Source: Craterostigma plantagineum
Taxonomy: Eukaryota > Streptophyta > Magnoliopsida > Lamiales > Linderniaceae
NCBI GenBank assembly: GCA_027422505.1
Contig: JAPQWV010000012.1
Coordinates: 23,823,501 to 23,887,500 of the forward strand
Direction of reading: 5' to 3'
DNA length: 64,000 nucleotides
Of this stretch, positions 55,648 to 64,000 are shown in pieces. Below the pieces are notes generated by a model. The model was not told where the DNA came from and ran no database searches. It was given only the letters and a program-made list of their open reading frames with translations. Numbering within the stretch: the stretch's first letter is position 1; each line of letters opens with the position of its first letter. The position numbers and the translations under genes were made by a program.

Positions 55648-56204
55648 TTGTGAAAGAAAAACATCAGTATAACTAAATTTTGTAAAATGGGATTAGAAAG
55701 AGAGACAGAGCGGCTATGTACAGTGCGGACTTGTGGTTGCTGACACTATCAAAACGAATGTGTTAGCTTTGTAATATATAAAGCTAGGATGAGTTTTCAA
55801 AGTTTTTTTTTTTAATAGGGAATATCATTACATGATTTTTGTCGTGTGCATGATTTTTATAGTTGGCTCACTATAATGATCACCTTATTGAAACTTGACG
55901 AGAACGTATCGCTATTTAATTTTATATTGACTTCCGACTATTCGACTGCAAAAGAAGGAGCTGAAATCGAAAACCCGGCCCACTAAAGTTTGAAATTTAT
56001 TCCATCCATACAATTTTTTTTGGTAATTTCTTATTACAAGTACATACTTTCTTGCACCCAAATGTGTGTGCTTAAAATATAATTGTATTGAAATTATTTT
56101 AAATTTTGAAATCATAATTTTCAGTGTTTAAGATGAAATGTAATTTTTAAATATATAAAAAGAAACTTAGTTGTAGAGGCATAAGCACAGTAAATAAAAA
56201 ATTA

Positions 56205-57422
56205 GGGAAATTCCGTCTGGTAACCTCGAGGTTTCGACTTTTCCAGTGTACTCGAAGTTTTTTTTTTATTCCGACTGGTACCCCTGGGTTCTTATGAAAT
56301 GTAATTTGCTACCCCTGAATTATCAAAACAGGATTTAATATAATTAAAATAATCAGAAATTAAAAAATAAAATATTTTAATTATAAAAAAAGTATATAGT
56401 TGGGAAAAGTTATATAAATATTTTTAAAAACAGAAAAATACATTTTCCGAATCTCGCACGAATGTTGAGATCGAAAATGGAGCGTTCTTATCGAAAATAT
56501 ATGTTTTATCATGGACTATATATTTTTATTATTATCGATTACCATGAGAGATCGTCGGTAAAATAAACATCCAATTGAAACGTTGTGCATCGACAGTTAA
56601 AGTAAAATCTCAATATAGAAATATAGTTATATAACCGTCGATCCACAATGTTTCAATTGGGTTTTTATTTTACTCACGATCTCTCATGGTAATCGATAAT
56701 AATAAAAATATATAGTCCATGGTAAAAATATTTTTTTCGATAAGGACGCTCGATTTTCGAGCTCAACGTTCGTGCGGGATTAGGAAAATATATTTTCTAT
56801 TTTTAAAAATATTTATATAATTTTTCCCAACTATATAATATTTTTTAGGGATCTTTACACATAAATATCCATTTGCATAAAAACTTGTAAATTAGTACCC
56901 TGTCAGTATTTTATTTATATGTAGGTACTTAGTAGAATAAATTTTTTGCATATGTACTTGATCTGCTGCAGGTACGCGGTACCATATAGCAGCGTATTGT
57001 GGTACGTAATATAATGAAAAAACGGTACGCCATATATAACACATTAATGTACCATATAGAAAGCGTATAGGGTACAACGCGTGACGTGGTATGCAATACA
57101 CACACAGAAAGGTACGACAAGGCTGAGAAAACTGGTACAAACATTAAATCGGGTACCTATCTGTAAAAATTTCAGCCATAGGTACTGATTTGTAAATTTT
57201 TTATTCAAATGAGTATTTTTCTATAGATTACACTACTTTTTATAATTAAAAATATTTTATTTTTGAATGTTTGATTATTTTAAGTATGTTAAATCCAATT
57301 TTGGTAATTCAGGGGTACTAGATTACATTTCATAAAACCTTAGGGGTACCAACCGGAATCTAAAAAACTTTGGGTACCAACTGCAAAAGTCGAAACCTCG
57401 AGGTTACCACACGGAATTTTCC
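56205..57422. mobile_element. Mutator-like foldback element
   Basis: Ends GGGAAATTCCGTCTGG and the reverse-complement-like CACACGGAATTTTCC start two long inverted arms that run almost to the centre (CGATTACCATGAGAGATCG / CGATCTCTCATGGTAATCG at 56540 and 56690). Flanks AAAAAATTA (56196-56204) and AGAAAATTA (57423-57431) are a 9-bp duplication with one mismatch, which fits Mutator-like elements. The right arm is interrupted at about 56850-57230. No coding capacity. Confidence 0.75.
56850..57230. mobile_element. GTACC-rich MITE nested in foldback arm
   Basis: Absent from the left arm of the surrounding foldback, so it is an insertion. Its ends (ATCTTTACACATAAATATCC.. and ..GAGTATTTTTCTATAGATTA) are imperfect inverted repeats about 60 bp long, reaching TTAGTACC / GGTACTGA. 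Repeated GGTAC words fill the interior. Related to 19040-19445. Exact boundaries and target duplication not resolved. Confidence 0.55.
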
Positions 57423-57431
57423 AGAAAATTA

Positions 57432-58147
57432 AGAGAGATATGAAAATTACTTAATTAATTGAACTAAAAATGAGGGGGTGAATTGCAAATAAGTTACACA
57501 CCAAATTCTGCCAGTTAATATCCACCACAAACCAATTAGTATATAATAGTATAGATAGTGTATCTATACGATATAAAAGTTGGATCTATACTCTCATTGA
57601 CCACTCCCATTAGCCAATCCTAACGTGACATGTCAGCACTATAAATACAAATGACTATTTTAGGTCCATATGAGTTGTAATTACACATGCCATTTTATTT
57701 AATTAATAATAAATTATACTATAGCATATACATACTATGCTTTAACTATACCAAACCAAGGAAACGGCCATCAGTTAAGTAGGTCAAGTTTGTGATCTTT
57801 TATTATCCGCACGTTATAGGATTATATATTACGACTCGACGGGAGCCATATACACATGATCAAACCCCGCTTTGGTACAATTAAAAACTAAAGATTATAA
57901 TATTATTAAAAACAACTTTTAAAAAAATCAAATTTCGACATGGGACAAAATAATCGTGATGCGCCTCCACACAAATAATTGTTTAGGCAAATCACCTTCA
58001 CATTTGGTATCCAAAATTTCATACAATTTCCTAGGATGTCAGACGTAAGTGTGAATGGAAAAAGAATAAATATGCTCTACTTTATTAAGTTTTTGCCATA
58101 TGTCATAGAGAGTTTAAAATAGTTTTACAAGTTAAGTATATTGTTTT
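57432..58147. other. AT-rich intergenic DNA
   Basis: No gene or clear element. A small palindrome GTATAGATAGTGTATCTATAC lies near 57548. Confidence 0.5.
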
Positions 58148-58152
58148 AGTGA

Positions 58153-61100
58153 TGTTGGGAAATCAGCTGCTTTAGGTTCGTGATTGAGTGTAGATTCGTT
58201 TGTGATTGATTATCAGTCCAAGAATTTGGATCTTGAACTCAATCGAATCAGAAAACAGAGAAAACGAAAACAGAGAAAATGCGCAGATTTACGTGGTTCG
58301 GCCTCACTTTTAGCCTACTCCACGGATCAAACAGAGCACTTTTTATTCAATCTAAGAGAAGGGATTACAAGCCACGAACTTACTCTCCAACTCTTATGTT
58401 TACAAGTCACTCAGAAACTCACTCTACGAAAAGATACGAACCCTCGAAGAATACTACTTTACTACTGTAAATCTGATAAAGAATCTGCTTATAAAGCTTC
58501 AGGTGGAAACTATCCGTTGGATGACGTCAGCAACTAATCCCAACTGCCTTATGAGTATTACTTATAGAATCGTTCTTGCTAGCAGCAATTCTTCAAGACT
58601 CCCACTTACTAAATTGCTTTTAGCACCAACGACTTCTTCACATGAGAAATAGTAATAGATCGCTGAAGAACTTTTCATCAGCATGCAACTTATTCCTAGA
58701 GCTCAGACCATTTATCATCGCAGCTAAAATCAGATCGCATGCCTTCATCAGCGAAGTTTAGGCTCACAAAACCCAACAAATCTCCACCTTGAGACTAGAA
58801 CTTCCAACTCCTCTACCCATTCGCACTTTTACAGCCCAAACGAATCCATAGAACCCGCTTGAAAGTCATACCAGAACCAGAATTCCTTGGTTCTATTTTC
58901 AGTTTCTGAGAATTGCAGCTCTATCTTTATGTCCCTGCAATTTCAACCAAGGCTCCACCTTGATTCATAATCCGTGCTCTGTTGATCTTCCAGCTTGCTT
59001 AACAGCTGCGAGCCTCAAAAGTAACCTTGCCAACTCCAAGTGAGATTGAAATCTCCCACTTAGAGCTAACTTGGTACTTTGAGGTCTCCACCTTCATCTC
59101 TGAAGAACCCTTCTCATTCCCAGCTTCATGAACTTCAGTACAAGTCCACTTACAGCCATTTTCATTAGGCGTCTTGGTCTTCTTCGCAGACACGACCTCA
59201 GCCAATCCCAGCGATTCCTCAGATTCGCTGTCAGCTTCTAGCAACTCTTTTTCAGGTGTTTGAGCCTCACCATCTTCACTTCCAGCCACTTCGGATGCTA
59301 ACTTCGAACATGGCATGTGAATACTTCTTCTCCTTGGTGGATTCTTGACCTTATCTTGATCAGATTGCTCATTTTCGGAGCAACTATCACCTAAGTCGCT
59401 TTCAGCCATTTCTGCAAAATCAGAAATTTCAGACTTGAGCAAAGGTTTTGCACTTGCTTTCTCCACCCCGAGAAGAGGTCTCTTGGACCTGCCCTTGACA
59501 GTATTCAGACCACCACATTTCCTAGTTTCCGTAGGTCTGAATTTCTTCACTTGGCATCCATCCATCACGTAGATACCATTCCTTCGAAAGCCACTCAAAA
59601 TCAGCTTTCCCTGTTTCATGATTTTGAGTTTACCAGCTGCAGTTTGGGTTGAGTATCCCTCTTTATCCAAGGCTCCAATGGAAATGAGATTCCTCCTTAT
59701 CTCAGGCACATACTTGACATTCTTGAGGACCATCTCATCTCCATTCTTGAGCCTTAAGCGTACGTCGCCAGCTCCAAATATTTGACAGCTTTTATCATTT
59801 CCCAGCCACACCATTTCCTTCTTTGATACTCTGAAATTTTCGATGCTTTCCTTGTCGCATGTAATATGAAATGAACTCCCCGAATCAAGGATCCATTCCT
59901 TGTTCATTTCTTTCCCAGAAGCAGTGAGGATTTCTGCAAATTCAAGATCATCATTAGAGAGAAAATCAGTGGCAGAATTCACTTTACCACGGTTTGAGTT
60001 TGAGCCATTTCTTTTCGGGCAGAATCTCCTTATGTGGCCCTCTTCTTGACAGTAGTAGCATCTCACGGGCTTTCTTGGCTCGAACTTCTCCTTTCCCGTG
60101 CCTTTCCTCTTCCAAGAATTCCCCTTTTCCTTCGCATATAACAGTTGGGCAGATTCTTGAACCTCAAATTCATTGCTCGTGTTCAGCTGCCGGGAATTCA
60201 ACGCTGAAAGTACGTCATCAAGCTTGAGCTTTTCCCTTCCATACAAGATCGCCTCTTTGAAATGATTGTGACTTCTTGGCAGTGCACATAGGAGTAAGAG
60301 CGCTTTATCCTCATCCTTCATTTCTTCGCCAACGTTTTCAAGATCAAGAATAAGCTTGCTAAACAGATTCAGCTGCTCATCTATCGGCTTCTCTTCTTCC
60401 ATCTTGAACTTGTAAAGCGCTTGCTTCAGGTACAACCTCTTGGCCAAGGATCTTGTCATGTAAAGCTCCTCCAATTTCTTCCACACGCCTTCAGCAGAGG
60501 TCTCTTTCGCCACATTCCTCAACACTTGATCTGAAAGACAGAGTATCAACATCGAATAGGCTCGCTCTCGGATCTTCTTCTTGTTCGCTTCCGTCATATC
60601 CTTCGGTTCCATTTCCTTCTCAGGCTTCAGCGCCTCCTCGAGCCCTTTCTCCGTTAACAACGCTTTCATCTTCATCTTCCACAGACCAAAATCGTTTTGG
60701 CCATTGAAGATCTCCAATTCGAACCTCGTCGCAGCCATCGTCTTCGTCGCGCTTCGTTCCAACGACTCGCCGCACCACTTGTTGGGAAATCAGCTGCTTT
60801 AGGTTCGTGATTGAGTGTAGATTCGTTTTTGATTGATTATCAGTCCAAGAATTTGGATCTTGAACTCAATCGAATCAGAAAACAGAAGAAAACGAAAACA
60901 GTGAAAATGCGCAGATTTACGTGGTTCGGCCTCACTTTTAGCCTACTCCACGGATCAAACAGAGCACTTTTTATTCAATCTAAGAGAAGGGATTACAAGC
61001 CACGAACTTACTCTCCAACTCTTATGTTTACAAGTCACTCAGAAACTCACTCTACGAAAAGATACGAACCCTCGAAGAATACTACTTTACTACTGTAAAT

Positions 61101-61405
61101 CTGATAAAGAATCTGCTTATAAAGCTTCAGGTGGAAACTATCCGTTGGATGACGTCAGCAACTAATCCCAACTGCCTTATGAGTATTACTTATAGAATCG
61201 TTCTTGCTAGCAGCAATTCTTCAAGACTCCCACTTACTAAATTGCTTTTAGCACCAACGACTTCTTCACATGAGAAATAGTAATAGATCGCTGAAGAACT
61301 TTTCATCAGCATGCAACTTATTCCTAGAGCTCAGACCATTTATCATCGCAGCTAAAATCAGATCGCATGCCTTCATCAGCGAAGTTTAGGCTCACAAACC
61401 CAACA
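58153..61405 (-). mobile_element. Gag-protease-only copia element (TR-GAG type)
   Basis: LTRs at 58153-58778 and 60780-61405 are both 626 bp, start TGTTGGGAAATCAG and end AACCCAACA. They differ at only a handful of positions by eye. Target duplication AGTGA lies at 58148-58152 and 61406-61410. Antisense orientation: the polypurine tract CAAGGTGGAGATT lies next to the left LTR (58779-58795). The internal region is only about 2.0 kb, with a single long ORF of gag and protease and no integrase, reverse transcriptase or RNase H. The primer-binding region beside the right LTR reads GTGGTGCGGCGAG, not the usual TGGTATCAGAGC. Confidence 0.92.
58999..60762 (-). CDS. Retrotransposon gag-protease protein with acidic C-terminal extension
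   Basis: Intact 587-residue ORF. Residues about 10-220: copia gag (FELEIFNGQNDFGLWKMKMK ... SKLILDLENVGEEMKDEDKA). About 235-250: CCHC knuckle (CYYCQEEGHIRRFC). About 290-300: aspartic protease with DSGS (WILDSGSSFHIT), then VKYVPEIRRNLISIGALD. The GAG-pre-integrase part starts (GFRRNGIYVMDG) and then changes to a Lys/Glu/Ser-rich stretch of about 190 residues without known motifs. Start choice: a second Met at codon 9 (MAATRFELEIF) looks like the conventional gag start. It could form particles and process Gag but needs RT and integrase from another element. Confidence 0.88.
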   Translation of the reverse strand: MERSATKTMAATRFELEIFNGQNDFGLWKMKMKALLTEKGLEEALKPEKEMEPKDMTEANKKKIRERAYSMLILCLSDQVLRNVAKETSAEGVWKKLEELYMTRSLAKRLYLKQALYKFKMEEEKPIDEQLNLFSKLILDLENVGEEMKDEDKALLLLCALPRSHNHFKEAILYGREKLKLDDVLSALNSRQLNTSNEFEVQESAQLLYAKEKGNSWKRKGTGKEKFEPRKPVRCYYCQEEGHIRRFCPKRNGSNSNRGKVNSATDFLSNDDLEFAEILTASGKEMNKEWILDSGSSFHITCDKESIENFRVSKKEMVWLGNDKSCQIFGAGDVRLRLKNGDEMVLKNVKYVPEIRRNLISIGALDKEGYSTQTAAGKLKIMKQGKLILSGFRRNGIYVMDGCQVKKFRPTETRKCGGLNTVKGRSKRPLLGVEKASAKPLLKSEISDFAEMAESDLGDSCSENEQSDQDKVKNPPRRRSIHMPCSKLASEVAGSEDGEAQTPEKELLEADSESEESLGLAEVVSAKKTKTPNENGCKWTCTEVHEAGNEKGSSEMKVETSKYQVSSKWEISISLGVGKVTFEARSC

Positions 61406-61667
61406 AGTGACAATATTACAAATATAATAAATATTTATATATTCGCCATATAGCATCAGTCCAGTACATTAAACAAAAGACACATAAAATACCTTTACCA
61501 ACCAAGGGACGCCACTTAATAATTTTTTAAACATACACAGCGTAGTTATCTCAGTTATAAAAGGCTATTACATTTAATTAATTGAAATAATCATTGAAGG
61601 CAACATACGCACCTTTTCATCTCATTGAAGTACTTGAGAGTAGTTCAATCAAAGGTTTTCGTGTGGT

Positions 61668-61676
61668 TTTTATATA
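61668..61676 (+). promoter_or_regulatory. Possible TATA box of RPA1-like gene
   Basis: TTTATATAG lies about 85 bp before ATG 61758. Position and motif only. Confidence 0.4.
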
Positions 61677-61757
61677 GTTTGGTTTCTTTAGTGCTATTTG
61701 TACAGATTGGTGTTTCTGAAGTAATATTCATACATCAAGAGCTATTTGGAACCAACA

Positions 61758-64000
61758 ATGGTGTTGCCTAAAAATTATTGCGTACTTGGTTCGTTAAATC
61801 CTAAAATCGGGTGTTGCACCGTAACTGTTAGGCTTTTGCGATCATGGAAGGCGACAAATTTTAAAAGGAGCGGAGAGCTAATGCGTGTCGATCTCATGTT
61901 ACTCGATGAAATGGTTTGAACACTGTTCTTTTATTCTCTTGCAAGTTACTTCTTTCAAAATCTTCAAAAATCTGTTTTGATGTGTTATAGGATGCTCTCA
62001 TGCAAGCTTCTATCCATAGCATGCGTGATCGTTTTGAGGGCATTCTTCAAGATGGATGTTTTCTATATCAGACTTTGATGTTATCAGTGCTTCCCCATAT
62101 TACCGTACTACTGAACAACGTTTTATGATACGTTTCAATGACCGTACCACAATGATTCCCAATACCGATGGTGATATTCTTATAAAAGAGGAGAAATTTC
62201 AGTTTCGTTCTTATAATTATTGTTTGGCATTGCTGATAAGCGGGAAGAATTACCAGGTATGTTGTTACATTTTTTATTGTCTATTTCAATTTTTGAATTT
62301 AAGTTTTAGTGTTTTAGGGTTTTAGTATACTATTACAGTCTTGCACTTCACTTTGGGAGAAGGGGATATATTATAGTAATTATTATATTATTTCACACAC
62401 ACACACACATATATATATATAGGTTTGTTAAAGGGTTGTTTGTTTGGTTGGTAGCGTAATTGGTTGATCATCTTAACGTTAACAAACCAAAAATAATATA
62501 AGAAGACAAAGACTCACAGGCCACACATTTATGATATAAAAACCCAAAATTCACTTTATTTCAGTGACTTCTTGAGTTTTATTATATGTCTGAAAAAACT
62601 CATTCGTTGCCTCTTTACCACTACCCATTATTTATGGTCCAATTTCAAAAACCCTAACTCCTCTTTCTCCTTTTCACTTGCATCGAAGTTCGGTCTGTTT
62701 AATTCTTTTGCTTATTATTTTACTATACTTTTCCCTTAGTAGTTTGTTAATTTTTTTTACTTGGTTTAAACATTTTGATTAGATGTTATTGGATTGGTGT
62801 CTTCTATTGTTGAACCCTACACCGGCGGTAACAATAATTCCACTCGAGCTATGCTGCGTATAGTTTTGGAAGGGTTTGTCTTACATTTTCATATCCTTTA
62901 TGTTACCATTGTTGATGTTCTTTGTTCTATTTTTCCCTAAATTTCGCTTCTTCCAAATTTAGTGGCGATAATGTGACTGTTACAGTTTGGGGTGAGAAGG
63001 CATTTGAATTTTGTAAGAGAATAAAGTCAAGCCTCATGCGAACATATTGTGGTAATTGTCACAAATGTCAATCCAAAGATGTTTGCAGGTGACGACATTC
63101 CTACTAATATGTTGTTTATCAGTCTGTAGACATATTTAATCTTATATTCTTCACAGATGATTTATATTTAAATGCCACATCCGCAACTACGCTGTACGTA
63201 AACCGAAAGAGCCCAGTTGTGTTGGAATTCAGGAAAAGGTATTTATAGTTAACATGAAGTGAAGTTTCCATAATTTATTGATTAATTGTATCTTTGGTGT
63301 AGGATGAAACTAGATGCCAGTACATGAGCAATTCCTTTGGTGACCAGCAACAACGAAATACCCAAATGCAGATTATTCGATGTTTTCGATTTTATTCACA
63401 CCGAGCACGAGCAGGTTCTTTTCCCATAGTAATTTAAGTTTTTTTAATTCAAGCAAGATACATTTAGATATTGTTAAAGTGGAGCTAGGCATATTTCAAT
63501 GTAGTCATACTGTCTTTGTGATTGATCAATCACGTAATTCCTGTAATATTCAGGAACGGGATTTTTATTGCGAGGCACAGATAACAGAAATTGTGGAGCG
63601 GAATGGTTGGAATTACATTTCATGCGCTAAATGTTCAACGAAGTTAGGGAGGTCTGACACTACTCTGATTTGTAACAAATGTCACGAGACGAATGCGTTA
63701 GGAGTTTTGCGGTATTGTTAACTAAACGCGAACTTTGACTTTTGTAATGCAACAAATTCTGCAGATCACCATTTATTTCATATCTTTATTAGATTTCGGG
63801 TTGAGGTGATTGTTGACGATGGATCTCAGCCTGCGACCTTTGTTATATTTGATGGTCCAGCCAAAAAATATATGAATACAACAGCTGAAGACCTGATGAG
63901 CATTATTGTAAGTAATCGTTTTTTAAAACATGTATGTTGATATATAATTCTCAGATTTAGTCGGCCTAATGGTTTTCAGAAAAGTCGAAGCCATGATCCA
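61758..64000 (+). CDS. Replication protein A 70-kDa (RPA1)-like gene, partial at window edge
   Basis: RPA1 is the large subunit of the single-strand DNA-binding complex; plants have many RPA1-like genes, some from Helitrons. Exon 61758-61913 (MVLPKNYCVLGSLNPK, then MRVDLMLLDE) fits the first OB fold. Next, 61991-62256 has MQASIHSMRDRF.GILQDG, then in another frame YISDFDV..ASPYYRTTEQR and FQF. Then DVIGLVSSIVEPY..RAMLRIVLEG (62787-62869), GDNVTVTVWGEKAFEF (62965-63086), LYLNATSATTLYVNRKSPVV (63159-63236), zinc ribbon CAKC...CNKC (63555-63710) and FRVEVIVDDG..ATFVIFDGPAKK (63795-63907). Frames do not join cleanly at two places, so it is either degenerate or my exon limits are wrong. It runs off the window. 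Confidence 0.6.

Overview
This is nuclear DNA from a flowering plant, almost certainly a eudicot. Evidence: spliced plant genes (PIF-type bHLH, YUCCA, ribophorin II, a GST-superfamily hydroquinone reductase, a defensin-like peptide), a nuclear copy of plastid ndhB, AT-rich intergenic DNA, and dense Ty1/copia, Cassandra-like, hAT, Harbinger, Mutator and Helitron-like elements. The window is gene-poor and transposon-rich. No species can be named from the sequence alone.

Layout. 1-5.5 kb: partial duplicate of a GST/YUCCA junction, broken open by a palindromic copia fragment, scraps of other genes, a plastid insert and MITEs. 5.5-8.4 kb: a three-exon glutathionyl-hydroquinone reductase gene (+) convergent with a degraded YUCCA gene (-). 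9.8-15.6 kb: a dimeric Harbinger-like MITE, LTR remnants, a Helitron-like copy, a GC-rich hAT-like MITE and an internally deleted hAT. 16.2-18.4 kb: a frameshifted beta-propeller-type gene and a Harbinger transposase fragment. 19-23.4 kb: Helitron ends, a 105-bp minisatellite and a Cassandra-like 5S-bearing TRIM present as three LTRs and two internal regions. 23.8-34.1 kb: a plant gene for a small membrane protein is split by a copia element; one copia LTR plus the last two host exons are amplified into six head-to-tail units of about 900 bp. 36.4-42.2 kb: a 5.8-kb hAT composite that contains a Pack-MULE carrying part of a xyloglucan xylosyltransferase gene; an unoccupied paralogous target site lies at 15.4 kb. 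42.8-46.8 kb: 5'-truncated ribophorin II (-). 48.6-49.5 kb: defensin-like gene (-). 52.1-55.6 kb: an intact-looking PIF-type bHLH gene (+). 56.2-57.4 kb: Mutator-like foldback element. 58.2-61.4 kb: gag-protease-only copia element (TR-GAG type). 61.8 kb to the end: an RPA1-like gene (+) running off the window.

The best protein-coding candidates are the hydroquinone reductase, the PIF gene, the defensin-like gene and the gag-protease ORF. YUCCA, ribophorin II, the membrane-protein gene and the beta-propeller gene all carry disabling changes. These genes form no operon or shared pathway; the common theme is remodelling by transposons, especially tandem multiplication of LTRs and capture of host exons. 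All calls are by eye; no alignment or database search was run.
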